Positions 10,401 through 18,063 of a DNA stretch of 64,000 nt are shown here, piece by piece. The notes beneath the pieces are model-generated. The model made no database searches, was not told the origin of the DNA, and was given only the letters and a program-made list of their open reading frames with translations. The position numbers and the translations under genes are program-made. Each line of letters opens with the position of its first letter. The first letter of the stretch is position 1. Location: the NCBI RefSeq assembly GCF_013386165.1, contig NZ_JACAOS010000033.1, positions 111,211 to 175,210 on the forward strand, given 5' to 3'. The DNA comes from Pseudomonas gingeri. Lineage in GTDB: Bacteria > Pseudomonadota > Gammaproteobacteria > Pseudomonadales > Pseudomonadaceae.

Positions 10401-12730
10401 ATCGCAGCGCCCGGAATACAGCGGGACACGCCAGCCCCGGACGCGTGACCGTGATGGTCCATACCTACCTGGATGAAGACGCTGAACTGGCCCGCAGCCG
10501 GGCACGCGGACCGTTCAGGGAGTACCTGCGCACGTCCACGGAGCTGTGGCGGATGCTGTTCTCCAGCATGGGGGTTGAGTACCCCGAACTCATGACCGAG
10601 GAAGACATCGAATCGGTCCTGGATATGGCGGTCGATCGTTATTTCGACCGATCTGGCCTATTTGGCTCTCCGGAGTCGGTGAGCCCGACCTTGCGAGCCC
10701 TTGCTGGCGCTGGTGCTGATGAAGTGGCGTGCCTGGTGGACTTCGGCGTTGCCACCGATGACGCCTTGCAAGGCATCGCCACCCTTGGCCGGCTCAAGCA
10801 ACTGCATGATGCGCAAGTGGCCGATGCCGACCATTGCTTCGCGCAGTTGTGTCGTCGGCATGCGGTCACCCTGGTACAGGGGACTCCTTCACTGATTGCC
10901 GCAGTGTGTGCAGAACCCCAGGCACTGGCCGCCTTGGAGAACACACGGGCACTTCTGGTGGGCGGGGAAGCATTCCCTGCCGGGCTGGCTGACCGTCTGC
11001 TGGCTGCCCTGCCCCGCACCCGCGTGTTCAACATGTACGGCCCGACCGAAACCACCATCTGGTCGACAGTGCACGAGTTACAGCGCAATGGGCAGAGCAG
11101 CCTGATCCCGATCGGCCAACCCATCGCTAACACCGAGGTGTTGATACTGAATGCTCAGATGCAGCGTCAGCCCATTGGCGTGGCGGGAGAACTCTGGATC
11201 GCCGGTGAGGGTGTGTCCGGGCTCTATCTGGGACGCCCGGAGTTGACCGCCGAGCGCTTCCCGCTCCATCCGCAGGGTGGCGGGCAAATTTACCGCACCG
11301 GCGACCGTGCGCGCTGGAGAACCGACGGTACGCTGGAACTGCTCGGCAGGATCGACCGCCAGGTCAAGATTCTCGGTCACCGCATCGAACCGGATGAAGT
11401 AGAAAGCGTCCTGTCCCGGCATCCGGATGTGACTGCCGTGGCTGTGGTGCCCGTTGAAACCGCTACCGGTTACGAGCTGATCGCCTATCTCGCCGTGCAG
11501 GCCAATCCGGCCGATACGCGGGCGCAAGACTCCCACGTTCTGCGCTGGGGCGATATCTGGGAGGGTGCCTATGCTAACCCGCACAGCGGCGTCAGCCATG
11601 TACCGGGGAGTGAGTTCGCAGGCTGGGCAAGCAGTTACACCGGGCAGCCCATTGCACTCAACGAAATGCAGGAGTGGTTGCATCACACCGTCGCCCGTGT
11701 ACGTGACTTGCACCCGCGCTCTCTGATTGACGTAGGGGTCGGGGTCGGTTTGCTGCTGCGCAACCTGGCTCCGGTGGTTGAGGCCTACCTGGGCATCGAT
11801 GTATCACAGACCGCATTGACCGCTGCCCGGCAAAGCCTGTCGACGGTTGATCATGCCCACTGTCGGGTTGAACTCGTCCAGGGCGATGCAGGTGAATTAT
11901 CTTCAATCGGCACCGGTACGGCCGACACTATCGTCATCAATTCGGTGGTCCAGTACTTTCCAAGTAGCGAGTACCTGGAACGGGTAGTGCGTGAGGCAGT
12001 GCGAATTGTCAGCCCCCAGGGCCAGGTATTTATCGGCGATGTCCGCCATCTCGGACTGCTGGAAGCCTTCCACGCCAGCGTCCAGTTGGCAAAGGCCGAA
12101 CCGCTGACAACGGCGGCCGAGCTGATGAGCACTATCGCCCGCAACGTCAAGGAGGAAGGTGAACTCTGTCTGGCGCCCAGTCACTTCATCGAACTAGCCA
12201 ACCAGTTGGGGACCGTCGCCGAGACTCGCATCGAGCTGAAGCGCGGTCATGCCCTCAACGAGCTGACCCTATTCCGGTATGACGTTTCACTAATCGCTCA
12301 GCCCGGCCAGAAATCCCGTGAGCCTGGAACAAGCCGTGCCTGGGGCAGCTCCGAGCAGCCTGCGACTCTGACCGCGCTGGAACAGTCGCTTTCGCGGCTC
12401 GGCACTGCCCCTCTGACCATCACCGGTATCCCCAATCTGCGCCTAGTCAAGCCGCTGGCACTGCTGCGCTTACTGGCAGAAGTACCGGCCTGCACCATTG
12501 CATGGGAACTGGAGCGCCAGTTGTGGCTAGTCGAGGATTCGAACGCGATTGATCCAGAGGACGTCGCCAACCTGGCAGAACGCCTGGGCCTGGAGGTTCA
12601 GTTACTGATACAGGAGCAGGATCAGATGGATCGCTTCGATGCGCGCTTTTCGCTCCCCCGGCATCGCATCCAGCCCGCAGAACAAACGGATATTCACCCC
12701 GCTGCCGTATCCTTGGAGCAAACCTCTTGA
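4484..12730 (+). CDS. NRPS: C-A(Ser?)-T-C-A(Gly?) with monooxygenase and methyltransferase insertions
   Basis: A 2748-aa nonribosomal peptide synthetase. Order: C1 (HHILMDG, 146-152); A1 (YTSGSTG near 618, NGKLDR near 952); T1 (GGDSM, Ser1011); C2 (HHVILDG, 1214-1220); A2 starting near 1537 (YTSGSTG near 1680, FDIS at 1725). Between motifs A4 and A5 of A2 lies a luciferase-like monooxygenase (about 1765-2105, FMN-dependent MupA/Atu3671 type). A2 resumes (YGPTETT at 2185, GRIDRQVKILGHRIEP near 2288). A SAM methyltransferase follows (DVGVGVG, 2416-2422). The protein stops before A2 motif A10, which is on the next protein. A1 has DVW, TLHF, CSGEAL and HNLYGPTEASID, the serine pattern; A2 has DI..L, Q, G, M and IW, a glycine-like pattern. 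Both codes were read by eye. A leading C domain suggests an acyl group from the ACP made downstream. The weak Shine-Dalgarno before 4484 suggests regulated or inefficient initiation. Confidence 0.9.
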   Translation: MNSHHYPLSVGSHPALPLSTAQRGVWVAQRIDPSNPRYNCAGYLEIVGAIDTDLLQQAIVLALQETEALRVRFVEEQGEPWQIIDPHSPQPLTVVDLSEQPDAQQTALSWMKRDLGTAQDLVHSQLHLHALFKLGPEHSFFYLRYHHILMDGYGQTLYWRRIGEIYSALSAQQQYPLSSAHPLSVILADEAEYEASARHEDDRQAWLDKLLQPPAALQLSDNVALSNRGMRRLSAPLPKPLEIALQARAKSTGTGWSVLIITAIAIYIRKLSSSNDLLLTLPVSARLNAAARSTPTMLANELPLRLNVSAHSSFKELVHDITRNIGFALAHQRYRGEALHRDQQRSGARSRLSGPVINVISFDQDVRFGDCPTIPHYLSTGPVEDLLIGCYGRADGSGLQLFFDANPGRYSQADLKAHQDRFLQVLSALLNAEPDQPIHGVDGLLPVEHSLLAKWNATERPYDLNRSLDQLWDEQAQRTPDRIAVTGPSGTLTYGELQSEVNRLSAHLVTLGVRPGQRVGVCDVRSLEMVIALLAVLKVGAAYVPLDPELPSERLDFQVEDAQLVMVLTRSTLSNTLAALQSSGCRTLCVDRTLPDLPHPGAPLEHIANPQNAAYVIYTSGSTGQPKGVEVPHRGVVNRILWMQEQYSLQADDCVLQKTPFTFDVSVWEFFWPLLFGCQLVLAEPGAHKDPRRIAQLIRDYRVTTLHFVPSMLDLFLEEPELSGAIPLRRVFCSGEALRAGTVKAFFDTFPPSTAVALHNLYGPTEASIDVTHWTCSASDAQGSVPIGHPVANTRLHILDEAGQPVPIGTVGELYISGVQVALGYINRPEINAMRFLPDADGQGQVYRTGDLARYRRDGAIEFLGRMDDQVKIRGFRIEPGEIESVLMSHERVALAAVTAWQPPLGELRLVAYVVASASQTPSTKELVDHLSISLPEYMVAQHFVFLDALPLSRNGKLDRGALPAPMIEQTRAVLSLDTPEEHLLGAIWQNLLGIDSPDPELSFFALGGDSMLAIRARSLAEQQGYSFNVQDVFNYPTLRQLATHLRPFNREIPVIRAEPFDMLRPQDRSRLPAGLVDAYPLSAMQGGMIYHAELARDSSVYRVVTSLHIGTRFDETLLRNAIAATVQRHPVLRTRFDLSTFSEPLQLVQEHATAPVEVIETLLGQPSAAIDMHLATWVDQAKHHHFELSNAALMAFTVHLRAADAFQLSVIEHHVILDGWSDAAMLEEIIERYAAALEGQDLWLPQLPSSYRDFVAAEREALLDESSRDFWQQRLVGSEPTLLPRASDKTLGSNATRHKAFEVSVAPVLLDQLQQVARAQALPLKSLLAAAHLAVQRLVGNTEQVVTGMVVNARLEEDGGDAVLGVFLNTLPLCIDTREQSLLNLARLAFAFERDAAPHRRFPFTEIEQLADGLQLDSYVNFIDFHSLWKHRDANGALIRHGIGVAETNYPLAVNFLIDPVSGHLRAWLDCDLNTLDEAFCNRLTGYYGKALSALVEQGEQSVAELALMEPAEQARIDDWNRTDVDFNRAATVHGLFEEQVDRTPDAIALAHRDSEISYLALDAQANRLAHHLIAGGLKPGSLVGVSLYRGIDMVMAILAVLKAGCAYVPLDPEYPYQRLAFIAEDSGLAALIAQQSCQIIDLVKHNVLIDRDKATLSQRPSHRPRLDLDAEATAYVIYTSGSTGLPKGTVIRHRNVTNFFEGMDRRIGCTAQDTVLALTSMSFDISVLELLWPLVRGAKVVVAGERIIQNLAPDPQVAARPLGLSLFFFSAGAADDQRQEGYRLLIEGAKAADAMGLEAIWTPERHFHEFGGLYPNPSVMSAALAAVTQRIAIRCGSVVAPLHDTLRLAEEWSLVDNLSQGRVGLAFASGWNANDFALAPEAYGNRKQQMLEQIDEFKRLWRGEALERVNGNGERVALRIFPRPVQSEPPMWLTSAGAVETFERAGASGANLLTHLLGQDIDELARKISAYRSARNTAGHASPGRVTVMVHTYLDEDAELARSRARGPFREYLRTSTELWRMLFSSMGVEYPELMTEEDIESVLDMAVDRYFDRSGLFGSPESVSPTLRALAGAGADEVACLVDFGVATDDALQGIATLGRLKQLHDAQVADADHCFAQLCRRHAVTLVQGTPSLIAAVCAEPQALAALENTRALLVGGEAFPAGLADRLLAALPRTRVFNMYGPTETTIWSTVHELQRNGQSSLIPIGQPIANTEVLILNAQMQRQPIGVAGELWIAGEGVSGLYLGRPELTAERFPLHPQGGGQIYRTGDRARWRTDGTLELLGRIDRQVKILGHRIEPDEVESVLSRHPDVTAVAVVPVETATGYELIAYLAVQANPADTRAQDSHVLRWGDIWEGAYANPHSGVSHVPGSEFAGWASSYTGQPIALNEMQEWLHHTVARVRDLHPRSLIDVGVGVGLLLRNLAPVVEAYLGIDVSQTALTAARQSLSTVDHAHCRVELVQGDAGELSSIGTGTADTIVINSVVQYFPSSEYLERVVREAVRIVSPQGQVFIGDVRHLGLLEAFHASVQLAKAEPLTTAAELMSTIARNVKEEGELCLAPSHFIELANQLGTVAETRIELKRGHALNELTLFRYDVSLIAQPGQKSREPGTSRAWGSSEQPATLTALEQSLSRLGTAPLTITGIPNLRLVKPLALLRLLAEVPACTIAWELERQLWLVEDSNAIDPEDVANLAERLGLEVQLLIQEQDQMDRFDARFSLPRHRIQPAEQTDIHPAAVSLEQTS

Positions 12731-14412
12731 ATACGTCGACACGTACAAACAATCCCCTCGCGTCCGTCACTCAGTCGGCAGTGCGAACCCAACTGCGTCA
12801 ATTTGCCAGGCAACACCTGCCACCGGCGATGTTGCCCTCACGCTTCGTGCTGCTGGACGTGTTGCCCAAGCTGCCCAATGGCAAAGTAGATCGCAAACGC
12901 CTGCCGGCGGTCGACCTGACACAAGATGGGCGTGCCTCGGGCGCACAACTCTATCACCCTCCGGGGACCGCCGATGAGTTCCAGTTGGTGCAGATCTGGC
13001 GCGACCTGCTGGGGGTCGACAAAATCGGTATCACGGACAGTTTCTTTGATTTGGGTGGCAACTCGCTCAGTGCGGTGCAAATGATGGCCCGGGTGCGTGA
13101 AACCTTTGGCACCTCGCTCAGCTTGCGCCAGCTGTTCGAGAAGCCGACGGTGCATGCGCTCGCTCAGATGCTCGATGTCTCGCGCTCCGGCATTGCGTCT
13201 GCCACCCCGGGCAAGCGGAGCATGGCTACCTCGGCCTTGATCGAGGAGGCCCTGTTACCCGCCGACATCATGCCTGGGACCTTCACGTCCGTGGTGTCCT
13301 ATAGCAGGCTGCTGTTGACCGGAGGAACCGGCTACACCGGCGCCTTTCTGCTGCGCGAGCTGCTGGATCGCTCACAAGCCGTCATCGATGTGCTGGTCCG
13401 CGCCGCCGATGCCGAACAGGCCAATACCCGTATTCGACAGAACATGGCCGAATACGGTTTATGGCACGAAGCCGACGCGGCACGCCTGAACGGTGTCGCC
13501 GCCGATATCGGACGGCCATGGTTCGGCCTGGACCGTGCGACCTACATGGCCTTGGCGGAGTCTGTCGAGCTAGTGGTCCACAATGGCGCCCTCTCCAACT
13601 ACGCTCAATCCTATTGGCAGCTCAAGCCTGTCAACGTGCTGGGTACATTGGAGGTCCTGCGCTTTGCCTGCCGCTCGCGGACCAAGCCAGTTCACCACAT
13701 TTCGTCCCTGGCCGTATTTCCGGTGCTCAGCGGCGAACATCACTACAGCGAAGGTCCCTTGCACAGCCCTGAGCACGTGCTGGGCGGCTACCAGCAGACC
13801 AAATGGGTCGCCGACCGCCTAGTCACTCAGGCCGGTGAGCGTGGCCTGCCGGTCTGTATCTATCGCCCCGGCCAGATCTGCGGCTCGCAGAGCAGCGGTG
13901 CAGCCTCCAGCGATACCTTTCTCAACGCGGTCATCAAAGGCTGTATCCAGGCGGACGCCGCCCTGCCCTTCGACATCACACTGGAGATGGTTCCCGTCGA
14001 CTTCTGTGCTGCCGTCGTCGCGCACGTCGCCCTCAAGGGCCAGCACCAAGGTGGCACCTTCCACCTCACTGGTGCGCGCCGCCTGCACTGGCAGGACGTG
14101 ATCGACATGATCCGCGATTGCGGCTACCCCCTGCGCGACCTGCCTTACAAGGACTGGTACCGGGAAGTCGTCGGCGCGGTGGAACGCGGTGAGGAAAACG
14201 AACTCGCCAAGTACCTGATGCTGTTTGCCGAACATGAACCGTCGCCGGATGTCGGCCAAACCGGGGCAACCTTGACCTTCGGAACCTCGCAACTGGAAGC
14301 CGCCCTCGCCGGATCGGGGATCCATTGCAAGCCCTTGGACAGCTCGATGATGACCACCTACCTGGACTACTTCCAGCGCAGCGGTTTTCTACAACCGGTG
14401 CCAGCCCGATGA
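12727..14412 (+). CDS. NRPS partner: A-domain C-terminus, carrier and thioester reductase
   Basis: A 561-aa protein. Residues ~15-60 are the missing C-terminal subdomain of the preceding A2 domain (PNGKVDRKRLP, motif A10 with its catalytic Lys). Then comes a carrier domain (DLGGNSLS, Ser113) and an NADPH-dependent thioester reductase of the SDR type (LLTGGTGYTGAFLLREL near 195, YQQTK near 355-359). It would release the chain as an aldehyde or, after a second reduction, an alcohol. No thioesterase is present. The start is TTG at 12727, overlapping the upstream TGA as TTGA; a GGAG eight bases before it is a good ribosome-binding site, which argues that the split is natural and not a sequencing frameshift. 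Translation is probably coupled to the large subunit so that both halves of the A domain meet. Confidence 0.85.
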   Translation: MNTSTRTNNPLASVTQSAVRTQLRQFARQHLPPAMLPSRFVLLDVLPKLPNGKVDRKRLPAVDLTQDGRASGAQLYHPPGTADEFQLVQIWRDLLGVDKIGITDSFFDLGGNSLSAVQMMARVRETFGTSLSLRQLFEKPTVHALAQMLDVSRSGIASATPGKRSMATSALIEEALLPADIMPGTFTSVVSYSRLLLTGGTGYTGAFLLRELLDRSQAVIDVLVRAADAEQANTRIRQNMAEYGLWHEADAARLNGVAADIGRPWFGLDRATYMALAESVELVVHNGALSNYAQSYWQLKPVNVLGTLEVLRFACRSRTKPVHHISSLAVFPVLSGEHHYSEGPLHSPEHVLGGYQQTKWVADRLVTQAGERGLPVCIYRPGQICGSQSSGAASSDTFLNAVIKGCIQADAALPFDITLEMVPVDFCAAVVAHVALKGQHQGGTFHLTGARRLHWQDVIDMIRDCGYPLRDLPYKDWYREVVGAVERGEENELAKYLMLFAEHEPSPDVGQTGATLTFGTSQLEAALAGSGIHCKPLDSSMMTTYLDYFQRSGFLQPVPAR

Positions 14413-14473
14413 AACCCGACAGTTTCTCACCGCACGTGAGCCGCCCCCTGGCGCGCGAATGGAGGATATGAAT

Positions 14474-16270
14474 ATGGTCAATTTGCAAAACACGCCAAAC
14501 GTATTGGATCTGATGTGCCACCACGCCGTGACCCGACCGGATCATGAAGCGGTCACTCTAGTTCGAGACATCGAGAACGATGACGCGACAACACTCAGTT
14601 ATCGACAACTCGATACGGCCGCCCGCGAATTGGCCGGCTGGTTGCAGGAGCGCTTCGACAGCGGCGAACGCATCCTGCTCTTGTACCCCGTCGGCCTGGA
14701 TTTCACCGTAGCCTTCATGGCCTGTGTCTACGCGGGGATGATTGCGGTTCCCGCGCCGCTGCCGGGCCAATACAGTCACGAGCGTCACCGTGTGAAATCG
14801 ATTGCGGTCGATGCGGGCGTAAGCGCGGTATTCACCGACCGGGACAATCTTGAAAAAGTACAAGCCTGGGGCAACGAAGAAGGTCTGGGCAGTTGTACCT
14901 ACCTGGCCAGCGACCAACCCATCGTTTCGGATGTCGCCTGGCAGGCGCCACAAATCGACCGCCAGACGGTGTTGCTGTTGCAATACACCTCGGGGTCAAC
15001 CGGCGACCCCAAGGGCGTGATGATCACCCATCAAAACCTCCTGCATAACGTGGACAGCTACCGCCTGGCACTCGGTTTCGATGAAAACACCCGCTTCGGT
15101 GGATGGATCCCCCTGTTCCACGATATGGGGCTGATGGCGCAGTTGCTGCCCGCGCTATTTCTCGGTAGCAGTTGCGTCCTGATGACGCCCCAAGCGTTTG
15201 TCCTGCGCCCCTACAGCTGGTTGCGAATGATCGACAAATACGACATTCACTATTCGGCCGCCCCGAACTTCGCCTTCGATCTTTGCTGCCGGCGCGTGAC
15301 CGATGAGCAGTTGAGCAAGCTCGATCTGTCCCGCTGGGCATTTGCCACCAACGGCTCCGAGCCCATCCAGGCCGTCACCCTCAAGAGCTTTAGTGAGCGC
15401 TTTGCCGCCGCAGGCTTCAACACCGAAACCTTGTGCCCCTGCTATGGCATGGCAGAAGCGACCGTCTATGTCTCCGGTTATGGCAAACGCGGTCCAATGA
15501 TCCGACAGGTGGATCTCCAGGCACTTGCCAACAAGCATTTCGAGCTCGCCCGTGAGGGTCAACCTTCACGCCAACTGGTCAGTTGCGGTGTCCCGGTGGG
15601 GTTTGACGTTCGTATCGTCTGCCCGTCCTCGCACGTTGCACTGGCGCCCGACCAGTTCGGCGAAATCTGGCTGCGCAGCGAAAGCGTTTCCCCCGGGTAC
15701 TGGCATCGGGAAGCCGCGACACAGGCCACGTTCAACCTCACCACCGGCGACGGTGAAAGCGGCTTTCTGCGCACGGGTGACTTGGGGGTGATCCATGAGG
15801 GTGAGCTTTACGTCTGTGGTCGTATCAAGGAAATGCTCATCGTCCGAGGTCGTAACCTATACCCCCAGGACATCGAGTTCGAGCTTCGCCGTCATCACCC
15901 GGAATTGGCCAGCCGACTGGGCTCCGCCTTCGGCGTGATGCTTGAAGGCGGCGAAGCGCTGGTGATCACCCACGAAGTGCGTGGTATGCCCGAGACCGAG
16001 AAACTGATCAGTCTCAGCAAGGCCATTCGCGGCACCGTCATGCGCGAATTCGGTATTTACGCCGTGGGCGTCACCCTCCTGCGCTCTGGCAGCGTAAGGC
16101 GTACCACCAGCGGAAAAATCCAGCGGGGGGCCATGCGCGAGCTGTTCCTGGCCAATGAACTGCCGGCCCTCTATGAATCTCTGGATGCAACCGTACAGGA
16201 GCTGCGTCTGATGCAACCAAAGAACGGTCTCATTGCCCAGGACCTGAGCCTGACCGGTGAATCGGCATGA
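14474..16270 (+). CDS. Fatty-acyl-AMP ligase (FAAL)
   Basis: About 598 aa, ANL superfamily. It has the P-loop LQYTSGSTGDPKGVMITH, the FAAL-typical WIPLFHDMGLMAQLL, the A5-like CYGMAEATVYVSG and the RTGDLG motif, ending with TTSGKIQRGAMRELF. Enzymes of this group activate a fatty acid as acyl-adenylate and load it on a free-standing acyl carrier protein, not on CoA. The ACP encoded at 19847 is the likely partner. The start at 14474 is preferred because a GGAGG lies eight bases upstream; ATGs at 14459 and 14468 are in frame but overlap or crowd that site. The gene lies 61 bp after the NRPS partner and overlaps the next gene by 4 bp. Confidence 0.9.
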   Translation: MVNLQNTPNVLDLMCHHAVTRPDHEAVTLVRDIENDDATTLSYRQLDTAARELAGWLQERFDSGERILLLYPVGLDFTVAFMACVYAGMIAVPAPLPGQYSHERHRVKSIAVDAGVSAVFTDRDNLEKVQAWGNEEGLGSCTYLASDQPIVSDVAWQAPQIDRQTVLLLQYTSGSTGDPKGVMITHQNLLHNVDSYRLALGFDENTRFGGWIPLFHDMGLMAQLLPALFLGSSCVLMTPQAFVLRPYSWLRMIDKYDIHYSAAPNFAFDLCCRRVTDEQLSKLDLSRWAFATNGSEPIQAVTLKSFSERFAAAGFNTETLCPCYGMAEATVYVSGYGKRGPMIRQVDLQALANKHFELAREGQPSRQLVSCGVPVGFDVRIVCPSSHVALAPDQFGEIWLRSESVSPGYWHREAATQATFNLTTGDGESGFLRTGDLGVIHEGELYVCGRIKEMLIVRGRNLYPQDIEFELRRHHPELASRLGSAFGVMLEGGEALVITHEVRGMPETEKLISLSKAIRGTVMREFGIYAVGVTLLRSGSVRRTTSGKIQRGAMRELFLANELPALYESLDATVQELRLMQPKNGLIAQDLSLTGESA

Positions 16271-18063
16271 CGGGACACACCTCTTTCGCCGAACCGGCAA
16301 ACCCGGTGACCACGGCACCACCTGGAGCACGCAGGCCGGAACCGGCCGATCAACAACTCGCTAGTCTGCTCAACGCCTCCCAAAGCATCCGGGGAGCATT
16401 TGCCAGAGAGGTATTGGCCGAGCTGGACAGGCAGGAAAGCTTCCCCGGCGACGCCTGCCAGGTGCTCGACAATTTTGGCCTGCCGGCGTATTACGTTCCG
16501 CTGCAACACGGTGGCAAGCTGAACGACATGACCGAGTTGATGCAGCTTTGGCGGGCGGTCTCCCGCCACGACCTGACAGTTGCTATCGGCCATGGAAAGA
16601 CCTTTCTGGGCAGTGTTTGTTACTGGCTGGCGGGCACTGCGGATCAGCAATCGCAGGCCGCCAGGGAGGTCATCAAGGGCAGCATCTATGCTTGGGGACT
16701 CACCGAACGCGCCCATGGCAGCGATTTACTGGCCGGAGAGCTGACCGCTGTGCCGCACGAGGATGGGTGGATCCTTGAGGGTGAAAAATGGCTGATCAAC
16801 AATGCCAGCCGAGGCCAGGTGATGTGTCTGCTGGCACGGACCTCGGCCACCAGCGGGTCGCGGGGATACAGCCTGTTCATCCTGGACAAACGGTTACAAC
16901 CCCAGGGCGCCTTCAGCCTGCTGCCCAAGGTAAAAACCCACGGTATCCGTGGCGCCGATATTAGTGGCATCGCCCTTCACTGCGCGGTGGTACCTCGACA
17001 CGCCATGATTGGCGCGCCTGGCGCCGGCCTTGAAATCGTCCTCAAAGCCCTGCAACTGACTCGCACCGCCTGCGTCGGGCTGTCATTGGGCGCATCCGAC
17101 CAGGCGTTTGCGATTGCCGTAGATTTCATGCGGTCACGAGCCCTCTATGACAACCTTCTGATCGAGCTGCCCCTGGCCCGGGCCACCCTAGGTGAAGCCC
17201 TCGCCATGCACCTATGTGCGGAGCTGGTGGGATTGACCGCCACCCGCAGCGTCCATGCCCTGCCTGAAGAGATGAGCGTGACCTCCGTGATCGCCAAGGC
17301 CTTTGTTCCCGGCGCGGTGGAGAGCGTGATCAAGCGACTGGGTGAAATGCTCGGTGCCAGAGCGTTTCTCGATCAGGTGCATCGGGATGGGATGTATCAG
17401 AAACTTGAACGCGATCACCGTATTGTCCCGATTTTTGATGGCAGCACGGTGGTTAACCGCAGCAGCCTGATCACCCAGTTCCCCTTGCTGGCCAGTGCCT
17501 GGAAACGGGCACGAAACAACACGGCCGGCTTGGAAACCACCTTGACACCGGGCCTGGAACTGCCAGCTTTCAACCCGACGCAACTGCAGCTGATCGCCTT
17601 GCAAGGTTGCAGTGTCCTGCAAGGCTTGCCTAAGGCCGCGATCCAGATCAGCGCACTGGCGACGGCGAAAAAGCTCCCCCAGACCGTGGCCACGCAATGC
17701 CGGCGCCTGCTCGCTCACGTTGAGGCGCTCTATCTGGAACTCGAGCAGTACGCCCCCACGACAGAGGGTGTCCCGGACTGCGCATTCGAGTTGGCAAGCC
17801 GCTATGAACGCTGCTTCGCCGGTGCCGTTTGCTTGCAGTTCTGGTTGTTCAATCACACCCGCGATGATGGCCCCGCCTTGAGACGCAAGCCGCAATGGTT
17901 ACAGGCATGCCTTGCCTGGGTACTGGAAACGCTAGGCGACAGCAAGGAAGGTGAACGCGGGGCCTTTGAAGCATTGGCGACGCTACTGCTGGGCCACACC
18001 ACAACGTGGCCGATCAACGGCATCTCTTTGCTGCGTGACACACCAGAAGAGGCTCGCTCATGA
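16267..18063 (+). CDS. Acyl-CoA dehydrogenase-like flavoprotein 1
   Basis: A 598-aa protein of the acyl-CoA dehydrogenase superfamily. It has the FAD/substrate-binding middle domain with WGLTERAHGSDLLAGE and a C-terminal helical domain containing VIKRLGEMLGARAFL and the FDGSTVVN segment. It is much longer than the usual ~380-aa enzyme because of a ~200-aa C-terminal extension, shared with its downstream neighbour. With a FAAL and an ACP next to it, a role in introducing a double bond into the ACP-bound acyl chain is likely; action on CoA esters is less likely in this context. It overlaps the FAAL and the next gene by ATGA junctions, so all are one operon. Confidence 0.8.
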   Translation: MTGHTSFAEPANPVTTAPPGARRPEPADQQLASLLNASQSIRGAFAREVLAELDRQESFPGDACQVLDNFGLPAYYVPLQHGGKLNDMTELMQLWRAVSRHDLTVAIGHGKTFLGSVCYWLAGTADQQSQAAREVIKGSIYAWGLTERAHGSDLLAGELTAVPHEDGWILEGEKWLINNASRGQVMCLLARTSATSGSRGYSLFILDKRLQPQGAFSLLPKVKTHGIRGADISGIALHCAVVPRHAMIGAPGAGLEIVLKALQLTRTACVGLSLGASDQAFAIAVDFMRSRALYDNLLIELPLARATLGEALAMHLCAELVGLTATRSVHALPEEMSVTSVIAKAFVPGAVESVIKRLGEMLGARAFLDQVHRDGMYQKLERDHRIVPIFDGSTVVNRSSLITQFPLLASAWKRARNNTAGLETTLTPGLELPAFNPTQLQLIALQGCSVLQGLPKAAIQISALATAKKLPQTVATQCRRLLAHVEALYLELEQYAPTTEGVPDCAFELASRYERCFAGAVCLQFWLFNHTRDDGPALRRKPQWLQACLAWVLETLGDSKEGERGAFEALATLLLGHTTTWPINGISLLRDTPEEARS

